From positions 434,001-498,000 of the forward strand of contig JAIWWG010000016.1 of the NCBI GenBank assembly GCA_025435555.1: a DNA stretch of 64,000 nt, read 5' to 3'. The stretch comes from Chytriomyces cf. hyalinus JEL632. Taxonomy: Eukaryota; Chytridiomycota; Chytridiomycetes; Chytridiales; Chytriomycetaceae. A program made the translations under genes and the position numbers. Shown here one piece after another: positions 44,453 to 55,744 of the stretch. Numbering within the stretch: the stretch's first letter is position 1; each line of letters opens with the position of its first letter. Below the pieces are notes generated by a model. That model saw only the letters and a program-made list of their open reading frames with translations, did not search any database and had not been told where the DNA came from.

Positions 44453-46658
44453 TCAGTGTGAATCACTGTCTGATGGTTGGGATTTCGTTTCAGTCTCCCA
44501 GCGCAATGGAATCACCGGCCTATCCGCCGACTGCTTTCGAAAACGCACAGGCAAATCCCCGTCAAAATGGTTGCCGCTCAGATCTAGCAGATCCAGCGTA
44601 CTGCACGTATCCAGGATATCGTGAATAAACCCGCTGAATTGGTTGTTGCTCAAATCAAGCTTCTTGATTCGTTTCATGTTTTTCAGCAACTTGCAGGGAA
44701 CATTACCGCTGAAGCTGTTGTTGCTCAGATCCAAACCTTCGATCGATTGATACCACAACATGGACGCAGGGAGAGGGCCCGATAACTGATTGTGGCTCAA
44801 GTTCAAGCGTTTCAGATAATTTAGGTTTCTCATGTGTGATGGGATTTGACCAGAAAACTGATTGTGATCCAGGCGGAGGGTTTGAATGTACTTCCATTCA
44901 TTAAATTTCGGTAGCGAACCTGACAGTTGATTGTGATTCAATTTTAGCGTCCAAACGCTGCGGCAATAAGCTTTCAGGCACGGTACCAGTCAACTGATTA
45001 TGGCTGAGGTACAAAGTGTTCAGCATGGTTAAGGCTCCAATATCTCGATGTAATGAGCCGACAAAGCTGTTGTTGTTCAATCGAAGCGTTCTGAGGTATG
45101 AAAGCATGAAAATGCCGCGTGGAATCTCTCCAGTAAGTTGGTTATGACTGAGATCCAATGTCCACAAATGACGAAGGCTCCTCACAGAGTCTGGAATTTC
45201 GCCACACAACTGGTTGTGACTCAGGTTGAGCATAATGAGGCAAGTCAAGCGTCCAATTTCTGTCGGCAACGGACCACTCAGTTTGTTGTGTTGCAGCGAC
45301 AGTTTAGTAAGATTTGCAAGCGCGGTGATTGAATCAGGTATAACGCCACATAATTCGTTTCTGTCAAGATGCAGTTGCACCAAGTTCGATAACCGTCCAA
45401 TTTCCGTTGGGAGCGGCCCTTGGAGGTTATTTCCTTGCAAAACGAGGTACTTAAGGTTTGTAAGCGACGTGACAGAATTGGGAAGTCTCCCAGAGAGTTG
45501 ATTTCCAGAAAGGTCCAGCGATATCAACAGTGAAGCTTCATCTTGTACACCGGCTCCTTCGAACTGATTCCGCTTCAGTGACTGCGAAACAACCGATACT
45601 GATGGAAGCGCAGAAGTGATTCCAGTGATGCCATCGGATTCGAGAGGAACAATTGGGGTGGCAGGTGAGCTTTCGGAGATGATCGATTTGCCGTCAAACT
45701 CTGCGGTATGAAGCAATGGGAGTCGGAATATCGATTCAGGGATAGCTCCAGAAAATCGATTCTGTTCGCAACGCAGCACTGTCAATTGCATGCATCGACC
45801 AAGGGATTCCGGAATCGGTCCTTCGAGATGGTTGCAGCCTAAAAACAGCTCTTGTAGCTTGGTCATCCCTCCAAACATATCTGGCAACTTTCCAGAAAGC
45901 TTATTACTGTCCAGATTCAACTCGACCAAGTTCTCCAAGTTCCTTAAACTTTCAGGAATGCAGCCAGTCAGGCTGGCAAACGACATGTTCAGCACCTCCA
46001 GGTTGACCAAGTTCCCGAAACTATTGGGTATCGTGCCTTCAAGGACAGTGTGACTCAGATTCAGTTTTTTTAAATTGACGAGACTGCCCAACTGCGGCGG
46101 GATTGGACCGGTCATGGTGGGGCCCAACGAATTGCTCTGTACGCTTTGAATACCACACGAGCTGCGGAAAATGTCGGCACGACGTTTGCCCCCAAAATCC
46201 AACGATGTCAATTGTTTCAGGCTGTTGATCGTGTTTGGCAGAGGACCTGTCAGATGGAAAGTTTTCATGGGGTCGTTGACTTCCGAAGGGAAGCAGTCCA
46301 GGAGGGAAGACGCATTGTTTGACTTGGCAGGATTGATTGGAACGGCTTTGAGAGTGTTCCAGGAGTACTGATGGAAAGCTTCGTATTTAACTGATTCAAC
46401 TGTTTCTGCTTGGACTCGTCGCAAGAAGTCCTCCCCAAACGAAGCAGGTGCAACGAAACAGAAGACATCTGAAAGGGTGTTCGTATAGGCATAGTGGATG
46501 TGTCCAATGTGAACGAGCCCAATCTGATTCGAGAAGGAAGAGCCGGTCAAGACGGTGTTGAAGGAGCGACAGACTTGCCGGTACTTGGCAATCTTGAATG
46601 GGTCGAGTTGCAGAAAGATTTGCTCCAGCACTTCGATGGGTAAGTCGAGCATATGCAT
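44453..46658 (-). CDS. F-box / leucine-rich-repeat protein, interrupted by a 1-nt frameshift
   Basis: The reading starts at ATG 46658 (MHMLDLPIEVLEQIF), with the F-box in residues 3-45 (DLPIEVLEQIFLQLDPFKIA, then YRQVCRSFNTVL). From about residue 140 there are some fifteen plant-type LRRs of 24 residues with the LxxLxLSxNxLxGxIP pattern, such as LNLSHTVLEGTIPNSFGNLV and LDLSHNQLTGEIPRGIFMLS. That frame stops at 44901. From about 44951 the repeats continue in another frame (LKLNHNQLSGSLPKFNEWKY) down to 44453. Dropping one of the paired bases at 44951-44952 restores an uninterrupted repeat. The product would be an SCF ligase substrate receptor. The repeat class resembles plant receptor LRRs, but there is no membrane span. 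Confidence 0.8.
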
Positions 46659-46979
46659 GTGCCTCTGTTGTTTTGTTGAACTTTGTTTCAAGTGGAAAAT
46701 TTTACCGACGAAACTTGAAGAATCCAAAGGATTCACTTTACTTTGCGATACTCCAGATCCCAAATAAACAGCAAAGAATCAACCAGCTCGCACGCGCTGA
46801 GCTGTCCATCTCATCTTTTCTGAAGATTCCTGCAGTAAATTGTTTCGAAAGCGGCCTGGTAAAGCCCTCAAGAGCGTTTCCCCCTCCAATCCAGCACCTT
46901 TACCTCGTCGAATTTACAAGGCTCTTGGAACAGGCCAATGAATTTGTTGTTGCTCGATATATCATAAATTGAAGCTGAG

Positions 46980-48467
46980 GTTCAATTATTGAGCACGCGT
47001 CAACTCCAAAGAATGAGGAAGAGGGCCAGAAACAACTTGCTGCTCACATTCAAGAGATGGATTTCACATGTACGATGTCTGTTGGCGACCAACCGTCCAG
47101 GCAGTCGCGTTCAAGTCTGAGCTCCCGAAAGCAATGGACTCGGTGTGATTGAACTTGCCAGCCAGCTAGTTATGGCTCAGAATCAAAAGTAAATGCGACC
47201 CGAATGCGCAATCGCCTCAGGAATGACACCACCAAAACAGCTGTGGCTGAGATTCAACAGCGACACACCCAGAAGCTTCCAAAGTCCGAGTCCGTTATGC
47301 TGCAGTCGCTGCTTATGAACATCTTGTGACTTGAATTCAATGCATGCATTGGCACAAGTTGCGAAATTGAACCGGAAATCGGACCAGAGACCGTGTTGTG
47401 TCAGCTGAGATTCGGGTTCCCCATTGGGTTTGAAGGCGCGGTGTCTTCTGGTCAAGCGTATTCCAGTTCGTTTCAATCCAGATAGTGAATCGCGAGGTCT
47501 TTACAATTTGGAACTATTCCCGCGAGTACAGTGTGGGAAAGCTACATTCGTGCCAAGTGGACCAACTTCCTCTCATCGCTGGTGATCAAGTGGTCCAGCT
47601 TCGTTATCCGATTCGACGACAGCGCGAAGGAATGTATTTACGGAATCCATATAAATATGTGGGGAGAGTTACAGAGATACGGCTCGAATTGAGATGAATT
47701 GGATCGGTGGCGATATCTAATTAGGTGCATTCACTGGCAGAGGGTCATCGCAGCGTATCAGTCTGATTGTTCTAACTGGAGCGGAAATTCTCCAACAGCG
47801 GGAATTGGCAAATTGATTCGGGCAGCGCCTGAAAATTTGTTCAAATTCGTCATTCCGGCAAACGCATCTGTAAGAATGCCTGTGAGTGTGTTCATGCACG
47901 CTTTGAATTCGATCAAGTTGACTAAGTCGATCCTGCGAGCATGTTTCGCCGAGGATTCCAAGGGCAGAGATATGTCCAGAGAACATGTAAAGCTCCAAGT
48001 CCAGCACTTTAAGTTGAGCCATGTCACACATGCTGGTTAGAATGCTGCCGTTGAGTAGATTTCGCTGAAATGCCAACACAGTCAGATGAAATATGCCGTT
48101 CACTGTTTCTGGCAGCGGACCAACGCATTGAAACTGTTTTCTGCCACGATCTCTGATTCAAGAATAGTTCGCCAGCATTGCGACTTTGTTTTGAGGATTT
48201 GCCGGAATTGAAGTGTGTTCCAACTTGGCAACCGGAAACGATTGAACCACATGATTTGCGAGAAAGCCATGGCCGGCACTCGAGCACGCTGTGACGTGAA
48301 ACTCAATCCAAGAATGCACTCCGAAAGGTCCGCGTGCTGACGAAGCAGATCGAATCCACCGGGCCAAGGGGACAAGAACAGCAGCGTGCGAGCAGTAAGC
48401 GCTCGGCAGCGAGCCATGGAGGTAGCGGCATACAAGCGTCCGCAGTGCCAAATTTAATAAAATGTTT
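46980..48467 (-). pseudogene. Field of decayed LRR copies
   Basis: Minus-strand frames broken by stops preserve isolated LRR pieces: SLLNLSHSCFGGVIPEAIAH near 47250, LKVLDLELYMFSGHISALGI near 47990, and IEFKACMNTLTGILTDAFAG near 47870. None is long enough to be functional, and spacing between pieces is irregular. They lie between two better-preserved LRR genes on the same strand and are best explained as remains of one or more tandem duplicates. Confidence 0.6.
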
Positions 48468-49487
48468 TTATTTTTTGGCCACTTGCTGTTTTGCTTCACG
48501 CGTTCCTGAACTGCCGACCTGTGAGTTGATTCCACACGTACACACTGGCAACGGACCCACGATTTGATTGTGATCCATTTTACACGTGTTTAAACGCAGC
48601 TTCAAAACACCTCTTGGCACGCTACCAGTCAACTGATTATAGCTGACGTCCAAGTAGATCAGCCTCCTCAAAGCTCCAATGCCCATGTGAATTGGACCAA
48701 CCAGGTTGTTGTTGTTTAAACAAAGGTCCATGAGCACCCGAAGCATGCCAACGCCTTCTGGAATCTCGCCCGACAGCTGGTTGTGACTGAGATCATATCT
48801 CAGTAGCTGTTGAAATCTTTTCACTGAGTCGGGGATTCTGCCACAGAAGCGGTTGTGGCTGAGATCCAGCAGCAGCAACTGTCCAAGGCATCCCACAGAG
48901 TCTGGAATTTCGCCACACAACTGGTTGTGGCTGAGGTCCAAAAACCTGAGAGAAACCAGAAATCCGATTCCCGCTGGCAAGCGCCCGCTAAGCTGGTTGT
49001 GTTGCAGCTCCAGATGAGTGAGGCTTACCAGAGAGGTGACTGAATTTGGGACTGCGCCACAGAATTGGTTGGTACCAACGGACAGGAACTCCAATTTAGA
49101 TAGCTCTCCAATTTCCGTTGGCAGCAGAGAGTCGAGGTAATTGCTATGGAGGTGAAGGTAACGGAGCGATGTAGCGCGACCAATTGACTTAGGTACCGGC
49201 CCTTCCAAGCAGTTGTCACTCAAATTCAAAGTCTGCAGCTTGGTCATCGTTCCAAACTCGTCTGGTACCTTGCCAGAAATATGGTTGCACTGCAAAAGGA
49301 ACTCGGCCAAGTTGACCAAGTTGCCAAAACTGGCAGGAATGGAGCCAGTCAGACTGGCATTGGACATATCCAGCACCTTGAGGTTGACCAGGTACCCAAA
49401 GCTTTCGGGGATCGAGTCGCAAAGACGCGCGTTACTCAGATTCAGAGTCTTCAAGCTGGTGAGCTTGCACACGGTGAGGGGATGCAT
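48468..49487 (-). CDS. LRR protein that has lost the F-box
   Basis: A single open frame of 339 codons from ATG 49487. It begins directly with repeats (LTSLKTLNLSNARLCDSIPE) and contains about twelve 24-residue LRRs, ending with VPRGVLKLRLNTCKMDHNQI and a short Cys-containing tail. It is clearly paralogous to the F-box/LRR gene at 44453-46658, sharing LDLSHNQLCGEIPDSV, GEIP and LRLNNN-type blocks in the same order. Sequence just upstream of the ATG aligns with the nucleotides preceding MHMLDLP in the F-box gene, after which the F-box and about 150 residues are missing. Whether it is expressed is unknown; without the F-box it cannot act as an SCF receptor. Confidence 0.75.
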   Translation of the reverse strand: MHPLTVCKLTSLKTLNLSNARLCDSIPESFGYLVNLKVLDMSNASLTGSIPASFGNLVNLAEFLLQCNHISGKVPDEFGTMTKLQTLNLSDNCLEGPVPKSIGRATSLRYLHLHSNYLDSLLPTEIGELSKLEFLSVGTNQFCGAVPNSVTSLVSLTHLELQHNQLSGRLPAGIGFLVSLRFLDLSHNQLCGEIPDSVGCLGQLLLLDLSHNRFCGRIPDSVKRFQQLLRYDLSHNQLSGEIPEGVGMLRVLMDLCLNNNNLVGPIHMGIGALRRLIYLDVSYNQLTGSVPRGVLKLRLNTCKMDHNQIVGPLPVCTCGINSQVGSSGTREAKQQVAKK

Positions 49488-50360
49488 GTCGCCTCACTTT
49501 TTTTTTGGTTGAATTTCATGGAAATGTTTCAAGTGGAATAAGGCACCAAAAAAAGAATATTACCCATCGAATTCATACAATTCGCTTGTCGAGGATCATG
49601 ATACGAGAGGACCTAAATATACGAACCACTGGTTAACGAGTGGTAAATGCATCCAAGCTGTCGTGGATGAATGTCTTTTCTACTGTCTAGTTAGCTGGTA
49701 ACGCGAAGAAATGTTGCGATCGACTCAGGGATGGCATGAATGAACTAGTAGTGATCGAGACTGACCGGCCGCCAAGTCACCTGACCAGACTCTTAACGAC
49801 GCGTTTTTCAGTCGTGGCTGCGGTTTGATGGATGATCATACAGGTGGAATTATTCAAAGTGTGAACCTGGTAATCTGCGCGATTGGGGCTGCAGGAATGG
49901 TTGCGTCGAATTCAAGATCTATCAGGCCATATCATTATAACTCAGTTTTAGGGAACTCAAACCTCGCGGGAAACTGGCATACTGCAAGGAACCAGTCAAA
50001 GGATTGTGGCTGATGTCAAACAATCTTCACTGAAATAAACTTGAAAGATCTTGATGCAAGGGACCAGTGAGGTTGTTGTTGTTCAGTCGAAGCGTGGAGA
50101 GATTGGATAGCATGAAAATAGGTGGAATTTCGCCAGAGAGCTGGTTATGACTGAGACCCCACTGCCTAAATATGGAGAATGGATGCGGGTCCAATTTGGA
50201 TGAGAAGATTAAATTTTCGTTGACAGGCAGAAAGGTAACAACAACTCAACGATCCGAATCCAACCCCAACCCTCACAAGACAACCCGCACGCATCAACTC
50301 TGTCGAATCTATTTGCCGTCATCCTGGTGCTTCTTGTCGAGCAGTTTCGCTTCACTGGCA
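49488..50360. other. intergenic region with one further LRR relic
   Basis: Minus strand 50162-50040 reads LSHNQLSGEIPPIFMLSNLS and LRLNNNNLTGPLHQDL, matching the end of the LRR genes nearby; it is closed by a stop and has no continuation. The remaining bases show no supported gene. Confidence 0.6.
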
Positions 50361-51807
50361 ATGGAAGCACCAAACAAAGCGTTGCGCACGTTGCTTGAGC
50401 GGGTACGGAAAGATACCGATCACGCCGACGTGGATCTTGTCTTCGAAGGGGGCGCTGTATTGACTACCCATGCGAATATTCTTGCCGCCGCGAGCGATTA
50501 CTACAAAAAGGCCCTCTCAGCAAAATGGGTGCACAGGAGAGAGACAAACATGGACGAAACCCTCGAAGATGTAACTGAAGAATCAAATGCGACATGGGCC
50601 ACCCACACCACCAAGAAGAGGCGGAGATCAGCGAAACTCACCCTAAACCACCCAAATGTTGATACGGAGACAGCCAATGTTGTGCTGGATTTCATATACT
50701 TGGGCGATGTGGATGTTCCGTTGTCGCACATTTACAGCGTGATTACCTACGCGGATGAAATTCTTCTTCCTAAGCTTGTGCAAAAATGCATTGATTGCAT
50801 TGTGGACGAAAACAAGCTGTCACCGAATTATGCGCTCGAATGTTACCAGCACTTCGCCAGGGTGCATGCGAATGACAACAGCAAGTCGTAGGCCCTCAGC
50901 AGAATGTTGCAGAATCTGCCGGTATCGTTGGAATTCGGCCGTGAGGAGTTGGCGCAAGTGAACGAAAACGTAGTTGAAACACTGCTCCTGTTTGAGCGAT
51001 TTGAACCATTACATCGCTGGAGAATCCTGATTGCCTGGTGCAAAGCCTATCTGCAAGGGGACCTCTCGCTGGAGTCGAAACTTCCTGAAAACTTTCCGAT
51101 TGAAGTGGCCAGCAAGTTGATAGAGCTGTTACTGACTGCGGTAGAGCTGATCAAAATTCCGGCGACCAACTCCAATTTGCTGGAACCATTCAAAGTTCTG
51201 CTTCCAAAGTATGCGCAGGACAGGCTTGCATTCCACCTGAAAGGGACAACGCGATCTGGAGGGAACCAATGGAAAGCCTCGCATCAGAGCATTATGGAGA
51301 TAATGCGTGCAATCAAGCAGTATCTTCCAGTCTATTTACAGTCTCACAATGTTGCCACAGATCCTGTTCTCTTGTTTCATGGAACGCCAGGCGCTAACAG
51401 CATTCAAAATGACTTGCACAAGGCATGCGATGGAACACGCAACACACTTACACTCATTAAAATCAAAAATTTGAACGTTTGCAGGGCTTGTTGACGTCAA
51501 ATGGACAAAAAAGCAGATTTCCGTCTCCCAGATATTGTTCATGTTCCTGATTGCGCCTAACGGACCATTCCAGCTGTTGTCTTTGAAGAAGAGAGAGGCT
51601 GAGGAAACATATTATGAGGGCCATGAACCCATGGTCCGATTGACTTTCAAATGGTTTATGAAGGAATTTGCAAAGACTGCTGAGGCGCACAAGGCTGTCT
51701 TTTCTGGGTTTGATGAGAACGACAGACGCGCATTTGTCAAAAAACTGTCAGCGGGTGCGAGTGATTGCGGTGCGATTGAGTATATCAAAGTGTATCACAT
51801 CAACTGA
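50361..51807 (+). pseudogene. BTB-BACK-TLDc-like gene with an in-frame stop and a frameshift
   Basis: From ATG 50361 the frame encodes a BTB/POZ domain: DVDLVFEGGAVLTTHANILA, ASDYYKKALSAKW, then a charged insert, VDTETANVVLDFIYLGDVDV and a YADEILLPKLVQKCIDCIV helix. A TAG at 50889-50891 interrupts, but the same frame continues with a BACK-like helical region (VNENVVETLLLFERFEPLHR) and a TLDc-like start (RNTLTLIKIKNLNV). It then stops at 51494, while a +1 frame from about 51487 continues with GLVDVKWTKKQISVSQILFM to 51807. BTB-BACK proteins are Cullin-3 adaptors. Both breaks could be small unrecognised introns, but neither is flanked by convincing splice sites, so a recent pseudogene is the simpler reading. 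Confidence 0.6.
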
Positions 51808-52018
51808 TGCGCGAGTTCTTTTCTTTATCACTTGTTCACAATGCACTCTTGCATAAACGAAAATTTCGACGCGTGTTTCTGACTCGGTATGGATCTATAT
51901 TTTGGCATTTCAATTGCACAATGTGCTCGATTGCATCAATGCAACTATGCATACATTTATTCAGTTCCTCCAATCTACCATGGAAACAATGAAAAACAAA
52001 AGTGAGAATATGCCCAGA

Positions 52019-53553
52019 CTACCGCTTGGAGCATTTATACCGGCCACCAATGACCCCACTCGAAACACCCTTCCGCTTCTCCGCAACCCGCGGACTTGAC
52101 TTGAGCCAACAGATTTTGTCCGTGTCAAACACCCACGCAACGCATTTCCTGTCACCTTCGCACAGAGACTCACTCGCTTTCCCGCTGGATGACTTGAAAT
52201 GGCGGTACTCTCCACCTTTCCTGTCCAGGTCGACTTGAAACACGGTTTTGGTTCCATGGAACGCTGTGTAGATGGATCCCATGGTTGTTCCCATCTTGGG
52301 GTTTAGTTGCTTGTCCCATAGACCGGTCTCGTAAAGTTTTTGCATTTGCCAGGGTAACACGTGGTGGAATACGCTTGGTTTTTCGCATGGGTCGTCGGGG
52401 TAAATGAATTCTTCATTCGGACTGAAGGAAGCAGCACAATTTTCAGATGGAAGGCACACATTTTGCGCGCTTAAGAAAATGAGCACTCACGGAACTCCAT
52501 GAAATCCCACACCCCAATCAACTAGAACACCTGCATCTCGAAAACACAGCGCAGTTCGGATATCCCCCGCCCAGCAGTCTTTATATTTGATGATGCATGT
52601 GTCGACTACATTGAGGAGAAGTTTCATTGCACCTCGCGACGCTAAAATTCCCGCGCCGCCTTGCGCAATCAAGATCCCAATCCCAAATTCTTTGATTCCA
52701 TCGCACCCCTGTTGATATACATTAAGTCTTCGAACAATAGTGCCAAAAATTGAAAAAGCAGCATGTTTCGCGCACCTTGAAATGGTTATTTGTCCCGTGT
52801 AATACGGCTTGCTTGGATCCTTGCCTTTGAGATATTCCGCGAGGTTGTCCCAGTACACGTACGAGTCATCGTCAATCATCAGGAACCAATCCGCGTCTGG
52901 ATATTTCTCAAACAAAAGTTTGAATACGGGCAAGTTTTTGTGTGCGTCGGCTTTCCTGTGTTTTTTCGCACAAAACTGTCAAACACACACAAAACATTGG
53001 GCATGAACACAGAATAACTCACCACCCATCCGCCTGAATATCCTATCCACTCACTACACGATCCCTCCGCTCAAATGCCAACTCATCCCACCTCCGATCC
53101 ACCTCATTCTTGTGCGCATTGTTGTTTCACACCCGCCAAATCGTCTTGCGATCCATCCAACTTCAACCCCATCCGCTTCCTCGTATCCACATACAACTGC
53201 GAATATACATCCACCATTTCATAATCGCAAATAGCAAAACCTGGCTTGTCTCCCACGACCAGCAGGTTTTCAATTCGGTTCAAAAACGTGGCGAGCTGGA
53301 TTGCGACACGGTCAATCAGTGTTTCGGAACCGGTTTTGAGAACGACGGCAATGTTTGGGAATGTTCCTTCTGCTGTGGGTGTTGTTGTTTGGTTGATGGA
53401 TGGTTTGATGGGTCTCGGTTTTGGTTCGGAATTCGGGGGTACGCCGGCGTAGGGTGGGTGAGATGGTTCGCTTTTCTGAAGAATGCCGAAGCTGAGGAGG
53501 GTCAGCGCGATGAAGAGCGTGCCGCCGAGTAAGAGGAGACGGAAGTTGCGCAT
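52019..53553 (-). CDS. Type II membrane glycosyltransferase (Fringe/beta-3-GT-like) with C-terminal PAN-type domain
   Basis: The first exon from ATG 53553 encodes a short cytosolic tail and a signal anchor (LLLLGGTLFIALTLLSFGIL), then a Pro-rich stem and IAVVLKTGSETLIDRVAIQL. Later exons give KNLPVFKLLFEKYPDADWFL and the DxD-type motif MIDDDSYVYWDNLAEYL, then GGAGILASRGAMKLL, CIIKYKDCWAGDIRTALCFR and DWGVGFHGVP. The last exon (52421-52019) carries FIYPDDPCEKPSVFHHVLPW and a Cys-rich segment (GDRKCVAWVFDTDKICWLK) like a PAN/apple domain. Fringe-like enzymes transfer sugars from UDP-sugars in the Golgi using a metal-binding DDD. The introns around 53040-53110 and 52710-52780 were not resolved. 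A diverged copy lies at 57725-59333. Confidence 0.75.
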
Positions 53554-55744
53554 ATTTTTATTTTTGGATTTTTGGAAACAACGTGCGGCCAATTTTGGTT
53601 TTATCGCCAACAACTTTACCCTCGTTTTCCAGTGGGAGCCGCGAGGAGGCCCTGAATCATGTCCCACCAAAACGGGTGTAAGTAAGATGACAGAAAACAA
53701 AGCTGAGGCACTGCGAAATAAAACAAACAAACTGCAAACAAAACTAAGAATAAAGGCACTGCAAAAGAAAAACAACTATTCGTGGCTTCCAAGAAGCTCC
53801 CCCGCCAAGCAACGCTGTCCACCGCGTGCCAAACCCTCTCCAATTGTTGCGACCCATACCGCAGGTCATCACCCGAAGCCGACTTGCTCACGCGTTCATT
53901 CGCTTTCCTTGGCTCATTGTCCGTCTTTCAATTGGTTCCTGGGTTCGTCAAGCTTCCGTCTGGTAGAGCCGCACACACAACCGTTGGAACTCGACCGGGT
54001 GAACTTGTTTTTCCAAACCCGTACACGGCGTCTTGTCACAGCGTGGGGGTCTTTATCCAGCCTCGTTTTAGCGCGTGCGGTGCTGTGTGGAAGTAAAGAC
54101 GCCGTCGATGTAGATAGATGTCGGCCGAGTCCCGTGTGTATGAGAGTATAGAACGGTGTGTGTGCGGCCAGACATGGGCGAGAACACCAGGAACCAAAAG
54201 AAAGATGGATTTGAGTACAAGTAAATAAAATAAAACACGGTCAAAGGGAGAAGATACTCCCCATTGCTCAAGCTATCGCAGTCACTTGCGGCTTCTTCCT
54301 GTTGTCAGCTCGATCCATCCACTTGCGCACGGGGGAACTGCAGGGCCCTGCCGATCCGTGGGACAATGAGCCAAGTCTACGGGCCAAGCACGACGAAGGA
54401 AGCAGCCGGCGACCAGCAGTAGCCGTTTCCAGCCTTGCGTAGCGACCTCAAGAACACCCGGCCAGTCGCGAGCCACGAGTGTCGTCCTGCCGACCCTGCT
54501 GCTATAGGTCGGGATCCGATCGCTCTAGACTGGGGAAGCGGGCGCGAGGTTGGAACTTGGGTGCTTTGCAGTTGGCCACTTGAGGCGCCTGGAACGGGCG
54601 TGGTTGTCTGCTGCCCGTGCTGTAAACCCAATGCGATACTGAGAGTACTCGAGAGGGACAGTGGGTGTGGCTGGGTCGTCTTTTACTTTTTGTTTTGGGG
54701 GAAAGCCAGACAATTTATAGCATTTTTCACTTTTTTTGGGTGTCTTTAGGGTTGTGTAGAAAGTATTAGGTGGGCAAACAGGTAAACAGCGACGCTTCTT
54801 CTGGGCCGCGCATCACGCGAGCAGCGACAGATTCGTGTAGAGACGGTCGAGACGGTCATTTTGAGGTGCGGTTGGAGCTGTCTGATGCGTGTATTCTTGT
54901 GTGACTGTCGCCCATCACCCCATTTCTCTGCAAGCACCAAAGACCCCTGGCGGGACCTGTCAAAGCGCACACTTTTGACGCTCTCTCAGCGCTGACGTGC
55001 TTCCGAGGCAGGCGCGCATCAGCTGTGCCGCTGGCTGGAAGTATCGACACAGCCACTCCATCACGATATCTGTACTCAAAGCAAGCCCCGGAACGCTGCG
55101 CACGCGTGCGCCCATCCAGCGCTGATGTTTTTAATTCTTACGTCAAACATGCGTATTGCCCCCTTGTCTCTAACAAACCCAACACTGTGACGCGACGATC
55201 CACCTTATGTTCTTTCCCCCAAAAACGCGATCCGCATTTCCAAGCAGATATTCGTGCTCAGCAAGCCCACCCTCTGGAAACGCATTAGCTTTCGGGTGTG
55301 ATTTTGTTGAGGAGGGTTGTGCGCCTGTTGGTTTGCAGAACAGAATCGGCTAAAAGGGTGATGGAATCAGCATCATTATGCACGGTCTCCATTTGTTCTC
55401 AGCTCGTAGGTTGGGCTCTGTTGAATGGGGTTCCACTCTGGAGCCTTTGATTAGATAAGCGCTTGAAGAAGAGAAACGATTCTAGTTGTTGCTTGGTTGC
55501 AGTGTGTGCTTTCTGTAAAGAGAAGTTATTCTGAATTGCATGCTCATATGCGTACGTACCATATGAGCATCGATCGACGGAGTCCAACTGCGGCCACAGT
55601 TGATGATCCACTTGAAAAGAAAAATACGTGCATTTCAACTCTGAGAAGGCAATGATGGATCGGCAAATAATCTTCGGCGCGAATCTGCAACCAGTGATTT
55701 TATTGATCATGGTCCAATCTGCCAACCGTCACATATGAACCCCT
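53554..55744. other. 2.2-kb region without a recognised gene
   Basis: Several short frames exist on both strands but none shows a domain, splice support or paralogy. The segment 54280-55300 is GC-richer than its surroundings and could be a non-coding transcript or an old repeat; I find no tRNA, rRNA or snRNA hallmark. Confidence 0.4.

Noticed and set aside
53483-54151. Plus-strand ORF of 222 codons
   Set aside because: It overlaps the glycosyltransferase signal-anchor exon antisense, and its translation has no recognisable feature.
54280-55300. Possible structural RNA gene in a GC-rich stretch
   Set aside because: I looked for tRNA T-arm/D-arm signatures, rRNA-like blocks and Sm-site snRNA features and found none; GC content alone is not evidence.
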